Of a stretch of DNA of 40,546 bases, positions 1 through 7,856 are shown one piece after another. The position numbers were made by a program, and so were the translations under genes. Under the pieces are notes generated by a model. It was given only the letters and a program-made list of their open reading frames with translations, searched no databases and was not told where the DNA came from. How positions within the stretch are numbered: position 1 is the first letter of the stretch; every line of letters begins with the position of its first letter. Origin of the DNA: Lachnospiraceae bacterium (GTDB lineage: Bacteria; Bacillota; Clostridia; Lachnospirales; Lachnospiraceae); assembly GCA_024698145.1 (NCBI GenBank), contig JAILRO010000041.1, positions 1-40,546 of the forward strand, given 5' to 3'.

Positions 1-229
1 ATGCCGTGAGTACATAAGCGAATGCCTGACATGGATGTCAGGCAAGGCATGCTGAGACAGGATGTCGAATCCATAGCCGGTCGCGTATTATAAGAAAGTG
101 TAGTCGGCATACCTACAACCTCTTAGTGCGTTTCACCTGGAAACAGGATATTCATACATCTGATAATCTATACGCGTTTGTTAGGAATAAAAGTGCATTA
201 AACAGCAATAGAGAGAAAGGAAGAAGAAT
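1..229. other. Unassigned leader region upstream of dapB, possibly structured RNA
   Basis: No convincing gene is present; only short open stretches occur and no tRNA, rRNA, T-box or lysine-riboswitch signature is recognised. The region is rich in short complementary segments. A perfect 8-bp hairpin with a TGGA loop lies at 24-43, and a 4-bp stem closed by a GAAA tetraloop at 136-147. ATGCCG at 1-6 can pair with CGGCAT at 105-110, and CGCGTA at 82-87 with TACGCG at 171-176. The last two pairings cross, so both can form only as a pseudoknot. It could be the end of a structured RNA cut by the window edge, or simply an operon spacer before dapB. Confidence 0.25.
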
Positions 230-994
230 ATGACAAGAATTATAATGCATGGCTGCAACGGTCATATGGGTCAGGTAATTACAGGACTTGTAAATGACGA
301 CCCGGATGCACAAATCGTTGCGGGAATTGATATAGTAGATAATAAAGATAACGGATATCCGGTATTTACAGATATCTTTGCATGTGATGTAGAAGCAGAT
401 GTAATAATAGATTTTGCTGCTGCTGTTGCAGTTGACAACCTTTTAAAATACAGTGCTGACAAGAATATCCCGGTTGCTCTTTGTACAACGGGACTTACAG
501 ATGCACAGCTTGCTCTCGTTAAGGAAACAAGTGCTAAGGTTGCAATACTTAAATCGGCAAATATGTCACTTGGTATCAACACCCTTATGAAGCTTCTTAA
601 GGATGCAGCGAAAGTGTTTGGTCCTGCCGGATTTGACATTGAGGTTGTTGAACAGCATCACAGACTTAAGAAGGACGCACCGAGCGGTACTGCACTTGCA
701 CTTGCTGACTCGGTAAATGAAGCCCTTAACAACGAGTATGAATATGTGTATGACAGAAGTAAGCGTTCAGAGCAGCGTCCTGACAAAGAGATTGGTTTAT
801 CGGCAGTTCGCGGTGGAACAATCGTAGGTGTTCATGATGTAATCTTTGCAGGAACTGACGAGGTTATAACATTTAACCACACTGCTTATTCTAAGTCTGT
901 ATTTGCCAAGGGTGCCATAGAGGCAGGCAAGTTCCTTGCAGGAAAGCCCGCCGGAATGTACGATATGGCAGATGTTATCGCTGCAAAACAGTGA
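230..994 (+). CDS. dapB: 4-hydroxy-tetrahydrodipicolinate reductase (DapB)
   Basis: This is the NAD(P)H-dependent cytoplasmic reductase that makes tetrahydrodipicolinate in the diaminopimelate/lysine pathway, feeding peptidoglycan and protein synthesis. The 254-residue length is normal for the family. The N-terminus carries the dinucleotide-binding turn GCNGHMG (residues 8-14). The catalytic region reads EQHHRLKKDAPSGTA, with the family's paired histidines, lysine and SGTA substrate loop (about residues 141-155). The C-terminal domain ends with the usual FNHTAYSKSVFAKGA segment. The start is supported by an AGAAAGG ribosome-binding site just upstream. It is probably the last gene of an operon entering from outside the window, perhaps with dapA, which is not visible. 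It converges on the next gene with only four bases between stop codons. Confidence 0.96.
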   Translation: MTRIIMHGCNGHMGQVITGLVNDDPDAQIVAGIDIVDNKDNGYPVFTDIFACDVEADVIIDFAAAVAVDNLLKYSADKNIPVALCTTGLTDAQLALVKETSAKVAILKSANMSLGINTLMKLLKDAAKVFGPAGFDIEVVEQHHRLKKDAPSGTALALADSVNEALNNEYEYVYDRSKRSEQRPDKEIGLSAVRGGTIVGVHDVIFAGTDEVITFNHTAYSKSVFAKGAIEAGKFLAGKPAGMYDMADVIAAKQ

Positions 995-998
995 TTGA

Positions 999-1652
999 TT
1001 ACATAGAAGCAAGATAAGCTTTGACAACGTCGTATATCCTTTTGTGTCCTGCATCACTTGGATGAAGACCGTCAGGATTATATGTACTTTGAAGAATTGG
1101 AAGCTCAGGCTGCATGCCGCTTGTTTCGTATAAGTCTATAACGGGAAGTGCATAGTACGCGGCAACTTCCTTGATAATATTAACATAGTCTTTTAATGTT
1201 CCGACATTGCGTATTCCAAAACCGTTAATGTCATCATTTTCACCGAGACGGTGAAGAGGTGTCATGACGATAATACGTGATGTCGGATATTTTTCTATAA
1301 GGGCGGTATAAAGGTTGTGAAGTGCACCGTAGAAAGTATCATCCGTTCTGTCGCTCATGTGACCAAGCGGTGCATCACCGTGTCCGTGGTCATTTGTTCC
1401 ACCAAATACAAGCACGATATCTGCATCGTTTGTCATACCGGCAACTCTTTTTCCAAAATACTCATCATATTTTGCTTCTTCTGACGGGACACGCTGCTTG
1501 GCAATTCTCGTTCCACCAATTCCGTACGCATTTACAGTTGCACCATCAATCGTCTCAAAATACTTCCAATATGTGTGGTTCTCATCCGACGCACCCGTTC
1601 CTTCTGTAATACTGTCCCCGAGTATGTTAATCTTAAGTCCTTCTAAGTTCAT
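999..1652 (-). CDS. SGNH/GDSL-family hydrolase
   Basis: This 217-residue protein is a probable cytoplasmic esterase/lipase or acetylxylan-esterase-like enzyme of the SGNH superfamily. Block I is GDSITEG near residue 12, with the nucleophilic serine. Block III is FGGTNDHG, and block V is DGLHPSDAGH near the C-terminus, with the catalytic Asp and His. No signal peptide is seen. The ATG at 1652 was chosen because a strong GGAGGG site precedes it; the reading frame stays open further upstream only because it runs through AT-rich repeats, giving an implausible Phe-rich extension. A promoter is predicted at 1683-1711. The substrate cannot be deduced; in rumen and gut Lachnospiraceae such enzymes often deacetylate plant polysaccharides, but nothing nearby supports that. 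Confidence 0.88.
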   Translation of the reverse strand: MNLEGLKINILGDSITEGTGASDENHTYWKYFETIDGATVNAYGIGGTRIAKQRVPSEEAKYDEYFGKRVAGMTNDADIVLVFGGTNDHGHGDAPLGHMSDRTDDTFYGALHNLYTALIEKYPTSRIIVMTPLHRLGENDDINGFGIRNVGTLKDYVNIIKEVAAYYALPVIDLYETSGMQPELPILQSTYNPDGLHPSDAGHKRIYDVVKAYLASM

Positions 1653-1682
1653 GTTCTTATCCCTCCTGTTATTTTTTAATAT

Positions 1683-1711
1683 ATGGTAACAAATACTTAC
1701 AAGAATATCAA
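1683..1711 (-). promoter_or_regulatory. Predicted sigma-A promoter for the SGNH hydrolase gene
   Basis: On the minus strand, TTGATA (1706-1711) and TACCAT (1683-1688) are separated by exactly 17 bases, 31 bases upstream of the chosen ATG. The 23-bp AT-rich tandem repeats lie directly upstream of the -35 box, where an UP-element or operator would be expected. Confidence 0.5.
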
Positions 1712-1724
1712 CTGATAGCATTTT

Positions 1725-1808
1725 CGAAAAAATCAAAACAAAATACTCGAAAAAATCAAAACAAAATACTCGAAAAAATAAAAACAAAATACTCGAAAAA
1801 TCCAAAAC
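1725..1808. repeat. 23-bp AT-rich tandem repeat between divergent promoters
   Basis: Three full units lie at 1725-1747, 1748-1770 and 1771-1793, followed by a partial unit at 1794-1808. Units 1 and 2 are identical and unit 3 differs at one base. Each unit begins CGAAAAAAT and ends AAAATACT, so A-tracts recur every 23 bases, about two helical turns, which would favour DNA curvature. The array occupies the centre of the divergent intergenic region between the SGNH hydrolase and the DUF4143 ATPase. Confidence 0.9.
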
Positions 1809-1812
1809 CAAC

Positions 1813-1841
1813 TTGTTTTTTTAAATAAAATAGGGCATAAT
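1813..1841 (+). promoter_or_regulatory. Possible promoter for the DUF4143 ATPase gene
   Basis: TTGTTT (1813-1818) and CATAAT (1836-1841) are spaced by 17 bases. The -35 matches consensus only in its first three bases. A second TATAAT occurs at 1848-1853 but has no good -35. The exact start site is uncertain, but the location fits the divergent arrangement. Confidence 0.35.
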
Positions 1842-1885
1842 ACAACATATAATAAGTATGTGCGGAAAGGAGATGTTTGTAAAAT

Positions 1886-3190
1886 ATGGAATACGTTGAA
1901 AGAATCGTTGATAAAGTCATAGATGAAAAGATAAAAGCGTTTAATGCCGTTAATATTGTCGGTCCCAAAGGGTGTGGGAAGACAAGAACTGCGAAAGAAC
2001 GCTGTAAGACAATTATTGAGTTTCAAGATGAAGAAAATAGGGAACGCTATATTAATATTTCGGAGATAAGTCCCAAATTGCTTCTTAAAAATGAAAAACC
2101 GATATTATTTGACGAATGGCAGGATGCTCCGAAAATATGGGGAACTATAAGGAAGGATTGTGATGATAATCCTGAAGCTATAGGTCAATATTATCTGACC
2201 GGGTCGACAAGTAAAAGAATTGATACACCACATACGGGTACGGGTAGAATTTCAGAGATAACAATGTACCCAATGACACTTTTTGAGACCGGTGATTCGA
2301 ATGGCTCCATTTCAATAACAAAGTTATTTGAAGATGATTATGATATAGATGGAAAAACATGTGATATAGCTCTGGAAGATCTGTTTTACGTTATTTGTAG
2401 AGGCGGCTGGCCGAGGTGCCTGGCAATTAAGGATGTTGATGCGAGGCTTCAAATAGCGAGAGATTATTTTGAACAGATATATAAAAAAGATATAATTGCT
2501 ATTGATGGTATCAAAAGAAATCCGGAGTGGGCAAGAACAATATTATGGTCGTATGCAAGAAATATGGCTACGATTGTAAAAAAGAATATTATTTATGCAG
2601 ATATTAAAGCGACAAATGATATTTCAGATGCAACCATTTCGTCGTATATTGAAGCATTGGAAAATTTGTTTGTTATAAAGGATATCGATGCATGGACACC
2701 ACAGATTAGGTCAAAAACATCTATTCGGTCATCAAAGAAACATATTTTTATAGACCCGTCAATTGGTTTGGCTGCATTAGGAATAAAGCCAGATTACTTT
2801 ATCAATGATTTGGATACGTTTGGTCATGCATTTGAAAATCTGGTTATACGCGATCTTTTGTCATATGCTCAGTCACAAAATGCAAGAGTAATGCATTATA
2901 GAGATGATATGGGCATGGAAGTTGATGCTATATATCAATTACCGGATGGAAGATACGCCCTAATAGAGATAAAAACGGGTGAAAATGCTGTCGCTAAGGC
3001 AGAGGAAGGATTTTTGAAATTTAAAGAGTTAATAAAAAAACATAATGAAGAGATGCTGTCTAATAAAGACCATCCCGGTGTTGCATATAGAGAGCCGTCG
3101 GTGCTTATGGTGATATGTGCCAATGCTACTATGGCTTACACAACAAAAAACGGAGTGAAAGTTGTACCTGTTGGGTGTTTGCGTAATTGA
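1886..3190 (+). CDS. AAA+ ATPase of the DUF4143 family
   Basis: This 434-residue cytoplasmic protein has the architecture of the widespread, poorly understood AAA_14/DUF4143 ATPases. Walker A is VGPKGCGKT (about residues 26-34), Walker B is PILFDEWQDAP (about 73-83), and a sensor-1-like YYLTGSTSK follows. The middle is a winged-helix-type region. The C-terminal DUF4143 part contains MEVDAIYQ and ALIEIKTG, which have the spacing of a PD-(D/E)xK nuclease-like fold (D...ExK). Whether it cuts DNA is unknown. These genes are common, often horizontally spread, and stand alone. The start has an AAAGGAG site about 13 bases upstream, slightly long. Base composition is a little more AT-rich than its neighbours, compatible with acquisition. 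Confidence 0.88.
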   Translation: MEYVERIVDKVIDEKIKAFNAVNIVGPKGCGKTRTAKERCKTIIEFQDEENRERYINISEISPKLLLKNEKPILFDEWQDAPKIWGTIRKDCDDNPEAIGQYYLTGSTSKRIDTPHTGTGRISEITMYPMTLFETGDSNGSISITKLFEDDYDIDGKTCDIALEDLFYVICRGGWPRCLAIKDVDARLQIARDYFEQIYKKDIIAIDGIKRNPEWARTILWSYARNMATIVKKNIIYADIKATNDISDATISSYIEALENLFVIKDIDAWTPQIRSKTSIRSSKKHIFIDPSIGLAALGIKPDYFINDLDTFGHAFENLVIRDLLSYAQSQNARVMHYRDDMGMEVDAIYQLPDGRYALIEIKTGENAVAKAEEGFLKFKELIKKHNEEMLSNKDHPGVAYREPSVLMVICANATMAYTTKNGVKVVPVGCLRN

Positions 3191-3297
3191 TTTTTCTTTA
3201 ATTAGAATTAAGAATGTGCTAAACTACTTGATGAAAGATCTGGCAAATTAGAAAAATTATATATACATGAAAGAAGGAAGAACGGAGGACGTATCGT

Positions 3298-5208
3298 ATG
3301 AAGGACGGTTTTGTCAAGGTTGCGGCAGCAACACCAATGCTTAAGATTGCGGATTGCGATTATAACAAAGAGCAGATAATAAAGCTAATCAAAGAGGGAA
3401 ATGATGCAGGTGTCAAACTCCTTGTTTTTCCTGAATTATGCATAACAGGCTACACTTGCGGGGAACTCTTTTTGCAGGAACTTTTGCTTCGTGAGGCGGA
3501 AAATACATTATCAGATATATTATCACAGACAGAAGATAAGGATATGATATTTGTCCTTGGTCTTCCTCTTATGGTTGGAAACAGCTTGTATAATGTTGCT
3601 GTGTTCTGTCAAAGTGGCAATATCCTCATGGCTGTTCCAAAAGTATTCCTTCCGAATCATCAGGAGTTTTATGAGGCAAGATTTTTTGCAAGCGGTAATT
3701 CAGAGCCGATAGTAATCACTCTTTGTGGTCAGAGAGTTATATTCGGAACTGATCAGATATTGGTAAATGAAGATATGCCGGAGTTTTCAATAGCCGGAGA
3801 AATCTGCGAGGACATGTGGGTGGCAAACTCTCCGTCTTATGGTCATGCGATGAGCGGGGCAACAATCATTTGTAATCCGTCTGCAAGTGATGAGATAGCA
3901 ACCAAGGCTTCTTACAGAAGAAAACTCATATCCGTTCAGTCTGCAAAACTTATCGGTGGATATATATATGCAGATGCGGGTTGCGATGAGTCTACGCAGG
4001 ACCTTGTATATGCAGGCCATAATCTCATTGCTGAAAACGGCAGAATACTTGCAGAATCTGACAAGTTCACCTACGGACTTACAATAACGGAAATTGATGT
4101 TAAGAGACTTGCGGCGGAAAGAAGAAGACATACGACATTTGAGAATCATATAAATGATGAGCACTTTTATGAGTATATTCCGTTTACCGTAGACATGGAA
4201 GATACGGTGCTCACAAGAACATTTTCAAAAACACCGTTTGTTCCGTCTGATGATGCAAAAAAGACGGAAAGATGCGAGGAAATTATTACATTTCAAGCTA
4301 TGGGACTTAGAAAACGTCTTGCACACACCGGTTGTAAGACATGTGTTATCGGTCTTTCAGGTGGTCTTGACTCGACACTTGCTCTGCTTGTCACGGTTAA
4401 GGCATATGACATATTAGGGTATGACCACAAGGGTATTCTTGCAGTAACAATGCCCGGATTTGGTACGACAGACAGAACTTATCAGAATGCGTTAAACCTT
4501 GCAAAATCAATCGGAACGACTATCAAGGAAATCTCGATTGTTGATTCGGTTAGACAACATTTTAAGGATATAGGCCAGGATGAGAATGTCCATGATATAA
4601 CTTACGAAAACTCACAGGCAAGAGAGCGTACGCAGATTCTCATGGATCTTGCCAACATGAATAACGGTCTTGTAATCGGAACGGGCGATATGTCGGAGCT
4701 TGCTCTTGGCTGGGCGACTTATAACGGTGACCATATGTCTATGTACGGTGTAAATGTTTCCATTCCGAAGACACTTGTTCGCTATTTGGTAAGGTGGTAC
4801 GCAGACCATACGGATGATGCTACAGCAAAGGTGCTTTACGATGTGCTTGATACACCGGTAAGTCCGGAGCTTCTTCCACCGGAGAATGGCGAGATTGCAC
4901 AGAAGACGGAAGATATTGTTGGTCCTTACGAACTTCATGATTTCTTCTTATACTATATGATCAGGTTCGGTTATTCGCCGAAGAAGATTCTTCGTATTGC
5001 ACAGAGTGTTTTTGAAGGTGAGTATGATAAAGAAACAATTCTTAAATGGATGAAAGTATTTTACAGAAGATTCTTCTCGCAGCAGTTTAAACGTTCGTGC
5101 ATACCTGACGGACCGAAGGTTGGTACGGTTTCGCTTTCACCGAGAGGTGACCTTCGCATGCCAAGTGATGCTTGTGGTGCATTATGGCTTAAAGAATTGG
5201 AGAATTAA
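3298..5208 (+). CDS. nadE: Glutamine-dependent NAD+ synthetase
   Basis: This enzyme carries out the last step of NAD biosynthesis, amidating nicotinic acid adenine dinucleotide with ATP and ammonia drawn from glutamine. It is a two-domain enzyme of 636 residues, normal for the class. The N-terminal nitrilase-type glutaminase has the Glu-Lys-Cys triad at E46 (FPELCITGY), K115 (VPKVFLPN) and C170 (GEICEDMW). The C-terminal synthetase has the ATP pyrophosphatase loop LSGGLDST near residues 353-360 and a conserved GTGDMSELALGWATY segment. The ATG follows a GGAGGA site. It appears to be a single gene; no clear terminator is seen after it. Confidence 0.96.
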   Translation: MKDGFVKVAAATPMLKIADCDYNKEQIIKLIKEGNDAGVKLLVFPELCITGYTCGELFLQELLLREAENTLSDILSQTEDKDMIFVLGLPLMVGNSLYNVAVFCQSGNILMAVPKVFLPNHQEFYEARFFASGNSEPIVITLCGQRVIFGTDQILVNEDMPEFSIAGEICEDMWVANSPSYGHAMSGATIICNPSASDEIATKASYRRKLISVQSAKLIGGYIYADAGCDESTQDLVYAGHNLIAENGRILAESDKFTYGLTITEIDVKRLAAERRRHTTFENHINDEHFYEYIPFTVDMEDTVLTRTFSKTPFVPSDDAKKTERCEEIITFQAMGLRKRLAHTGCKTCVIGLSGGLDSTLALLVTVKAYDILGYDHKGILAVTMPGFGTTDRTYQNALNLAKSIGTTIKEISIVDSVRQHFKDIGQDENVHDITYENSQARERTQILMDLANMNNGLVIGTGDMSELALGWATYNGDHMSMYGVNVSIPKTLVRYLVRWYADHTDDATAKVLYDVLDTPVSPELLPPENGEIAQKTEDIVGPYELHDFFLYYMIRFGYSPKKILRIAQSVFEGEYDKETILKWMKVFYRRFFSQQFKRSCIPDGPKVGTVSLSPRGDLRMPSDACGALWLKELEN

Positions 5209-5258
5209 GCATTTATTAAGTAATATATTAAGAATTTGTGAAATAGATTGAAAAAATC

Positions 5259-5286
5259 TTTTCATTTTGTATATGTGTGATATAAT
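5259..5286 (+). promoter_or_regulatory. Extended -10 promoter for the first ABC operon
   Basis: A perfect TATAAT (5281-5286) is preceded by TG one base upstream (TGATATAAT, an extended -10). A weak TTTTCA -35 lies 16 bases away at 5259-5264. The transcript would start near 5293, about 60 bases before the chosen GTG. Confidence 0.55.
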
Positions 5287-5295
5287 AATGCTCGT

Positions 5296-5318
5296 TGACA
5301 TACGGGCATTTTATGTCA
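5296..5318. repeat. Inverted repeat in the 5' region of the ABC operon
   Basis: TGACAT (5296-5301) and ATGTCA (5313-5318) form a perfect inverted repeat with an 11-base centre, just after the predicted transcription start. It could be a repressor operator or a weak RNA hairpin. No known regulator is encoded beside it. Confidence 0.35.
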
Positions 5319-5356
5319 CATATTTTGTGTTTACAACAAACGAAGGATGTGTTTTA

Positions 5357-6088
5357 GTGGCAGATGTTGTGATTGAAGTCAAAGATTTATATAAGTTTTT
5401 TGAAGTCGGTTCTTCCGAGGTTCATGCTCTTGATGGAGTCGATTTCAAAGTATATGAAGGCGAGTTTTGTGCGATAGTCGGAACATCGGGCTCCGGCAAA
5501 TCGACACTTCTTAACATGCTTGCCGGTCTTGAGAAGCCAACGAAAGGCGAAGTAATTATCGCAGGTCATCATATTGAGAAGATGAACGAGAACAAGTTGG
5601 TTAAGTTTCGCCGTGATAATGTCGGATTCATATTTCAATCCTTTAATCTGTTGGGAACAATGACGGCGCTTGAGAATGTTGCGTTGCCCTTATCATTTAG
5701 AGGTATGGATAAGGAGAAGAGACTCAAACGTGCTGTTAAGATGCTTAAGCTTGTAGGACTTAAGGAACATGCTATGCACAAGCCGAATCAGATGTCCGGT
5801 GGACAGCAACAGCGTGTCGGTATGGCAAGAGCACTTGTCGTTAATCCGAAGATTATGTTTGCGGACGAGCCAACCGGTAACCTTGACTCAAAGACCTCGA
5901 AGGATATGATGAGACTGATGAGAGAGGTAGTTAACAAGCATCATAAGACACTCGTCATGGTAACTCATGATGACAGTCTGGCGGCAATCGCCGATAGAGT
6001 AATCAGAATTGTGGATGGAAAGATAGTCAAGATAGAAGATCATCGTAATATAGATGGAGTGCAGGAGGATAAAGATAATGAAGAATAA
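5357..6088 (+). CDS. ABC transporter ATP-binding protein (MacB/LolD type)
   Basis: This is the nucleotide-binding subunit that powers the permease encoded two genes downstream. All motifs are intact in 243 residues: Walker [10 protein letters not shown] (42-50), Q-loop FQSFNLL, signature [15 protein letters not shown], Walker [13 protein letters not shown] and the H-loop VTHD. The GTG at 5357 is chosen because it has a GAAGGA site nine bases upstream and begins the conserved domain. An upstream ATG in the same frame would add an unconserved 30-residue tail lying over the promoter. The gene overlaps the start of the next one by 11 bases, so translation is probably coupled. This family drives export or mechanical work on envelope substrates, not import. 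Confidence 0.93.
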   Translation: MADVVIEVKDLYKFFEVGSSEVHALDGVDFKVYEGEFCAIVGTSGSGKSTLLNMLAGLEKPTKGEVIIAGHHIEKMNENKLVKFRRDNVGFIFQSFNLLGTMTALENVALPLSFRGMDKEKRLKRAVKMLKLVGLKEHAMHKPNQMSGGQQQRVGMARALVVNPKIMFADEPTGNLDSKTSKDMMRLMREVVNKHHKTLVMVTHDDSLAAIADRVIRIVDGKIVKIEDHRNIDGVQEDKDNEE

Positions 6089-7853
6089 TATTGTTAGGAA
6101 AATAACAGCGATTAGTATGATGTTGCTTCTTATGTCCGGTTTGTTGTTTAACAGCAATGGGCTTGCAAAGGTTCATGCAACAGAAGTTGATACATCGACT
6201 CAAACAACAACGGTTGTAAACAATAGCCAGAATAACAATGAGAATACTAATATCGATCCTAATGGTACGCTTGGTAAAAATTCTGATGTAGGTGTCGAAC
6301 TTACTAAGTCAATCACAGGTGTATCCGGTAAGGATGTTACCATTTCTTTCAAAATCAAATCCAACAACACTGCAAGCATCAAGCTTAAAAGTGTATATCC
6401 TGTAATTGATAATATGTTTCCGTTTGAAACAAGCGGAGATGCATACAAGATTATCCCTGCTGTTGATGAAGCAACTCAGGCTGCTATTGATGCAGAGTTT
6501 ACATTAAAGGCAAGATCCGACCTTGAAGACGGATATCAGAGTGTACGTTTCATCGGTGAATACACGAAGTTTGAAGCAGACGGTACATCTAAAGACTTTT
6601 ATGTAATTAAGACAATTAATATTTATTTTTCACACCAGGATGCTACTACCGAGTCTTCGTCAAGTGATTCAGGCAAGAGTTCAAAAAGCTCAAAATCTTC
6701 GAAGTCTTCATCAAGCTCATCAAGTAGTTATGATGACGACGATGACGATGACGATGACGACAGCAGTAGCAGTGGTTCGTATTCGAGCTTTACAAGCGGT
6801 GGTTCAACTTCGGATGGAGAAGCAGAGGCACCAAAGCTCATCATAGAGGGATTCGATACAGAACCTGAGAAAGTTATGGCAGGTCAGAGTTTTAAGATGA
6901 AGATTCATGTTAAGAACTCATCTAAGAAAACATCAGTATGTAACGGTAAGTTCCTTATAGGTGATGAGTCCGGTAATTTCCTTCCAACATCCGGATCAAA
7001 TGCTGTTTATGTAGAGAAGATTGAACCGGATAAGACCGGTGATTTGGAGATAGAATTAAAAACTTCTGCAGACCTTGCACAGAAGAATTATCGTCTTATT
7101 GTTAAGGGTGATTTTGATGACGGTAACGGTAATAATTTCTCTGCAAGTGAGAGTGTTTATCTGCAGGTTAATCAGGAAATTAAGTTAAATGTTACAGACC
7201 CTTCCATGACACCTGAGTCAATTGGAGTCGGTTCTTCAGGAAGCCTTGTTTTCACAATCAACAATTCAAGTGGCGCAGGCGTGTACAATGTAAGCGTTGC
7301 TGCAAAAGACGATGCGGTTACTGCACCGGAATCATTTGTTGGTAATATTGCTGCTAATTCTTCGGCATATGCTACACTTGAACTTACAGGTCAGGCAGAT
7401 AACTCCGACAAAGGTACTATTAAGGTTGTTATAAGTTATGAGGATGCTGACGGTACCAAGGGAGAACTTGAGCAGGAAGTTGCCTGCTATGTAGGTAAAG
7501 ATGTGTTCTCTGAAGATGGTTTTGAAGATGACGAAGAGTGGGATGAAGAAGAAGAAGAAGGCATTCCATGGTGGGTATGGCTTATAGTTGCTATTATAGT
7601 GGTTGCTGCAATTGTAGCTATAGTCATTGTAGTACTTAAGAAGAGAAAGAAGAAACTTGCGGAACTCATGGATGACAATGATGAAGATGGTTTTGAGGAT
7701 GAATTGTTGTCTGATGAGGAAGTGATTTCTGAAGAAAATCAGCCTGCAGAGGAGAAGTCTGTTGAAGAGAATCAGACTACGGAGCCGGAGCAGGAAGAAG
7801 ATGAAATATATGAGGGAGAGGTTGTAGACGTTTCTCACAGAGAGGATGATTAA
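6078..7853 (+). CDS. Secreted, C-terminally membrane-anchored protein of an ABC module (CARDB/COG1361-like)
   Basis: This 591-residue protein lies between the ATPase and permease genes, where a membrane-fusion protein would normally sit. A signal peptide covers about residues 1-34, ending near VHA. A beta-rich region follows, then a low-complexity linker (about 187-240) of Ser/Lys and an unbroken run of ten Asp. Two or more CARDB/S-layer-like beta-sandwich stretches come next, then an acidic patch, one membrane helix (about 498-520) starting PWWVWLIVAI, a basic stop-transfer and a very acidic cytoplasmic tail. There is no lipoyl domain or HlyD-type coiled coil. The ATG at 6078 is favoured over upstream starts by an AGGAGG site nine bases before it. 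It may present or guide substrate to the permease on the cell surface; this is inference. Confidence 0.82.
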   Translation: MKNNIVRKITAISMMLLLMSGLLFNSNGLAKVHATEVDTSTQTTTVVNNSQNNNENTNIDPNGTLGKNSDVGVELTKSITGVSGKDVTISFKIKSNNTASIKLKSVYPVIDNMFPFETSGDAYKIIPAVDEATQAAIDAEFTLKARSDLEDGYQSVRFIGEYTKFEADGTSKDFYVIKTINIYFSHQDATTESSSSDSGKSSKSSKSSKSSSSSSSSYDDDDDDDDDDSSSSGSYSSFTSGGSTSDGEAEAPKLIIEGFDTEPEKVMAGQSFKMKIHVKNSSKKTSVCNGKFLIGDESGNFLPTSGSNAVYVEKIEPDKTGDLEIELKTSADLAQKNYRLIVKGDFDDGNGNNFSASESVYLQVNQEIKLNVTDPSMTPESIGVGSSGSLVFTINNSSGAGVYNVSVAAKDDAVTAPESFVGNIAANSSAYATLELTGQADNSDKGTIKVVISYEDADGTKGELEQEVACYVGKDVFSEDGFEDDEEWDEEEEEGIPWWVWLIVAIIVVAAIVAIVIVVLKKRKKKLAELMDDNDEDGFEDELLSDEEVISEENQPAEEKSVEENQTTEPEQEEDEIYEGEVVDVSHREDD

Positions 7854-7856
7854 TAT

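Noticed and set aside
1653-1811. Upstream extension of the SGNH hydrolase frame to 1811
   Set aside because: It reads through the AT-rich repeats as Phe-rich sequence, lacks a ribosome site, and would cover the predicted promoter; the ATG at 1652 has a strong GGAGGG site.
5295-5324. Second promoter TTGACA...CATATT before the first ABC operon
   Set aside because: The -10 is poor with an 18-base spacer, and the TTGACA is better explained as half of the inverted repeat after the extended -10 promoter.
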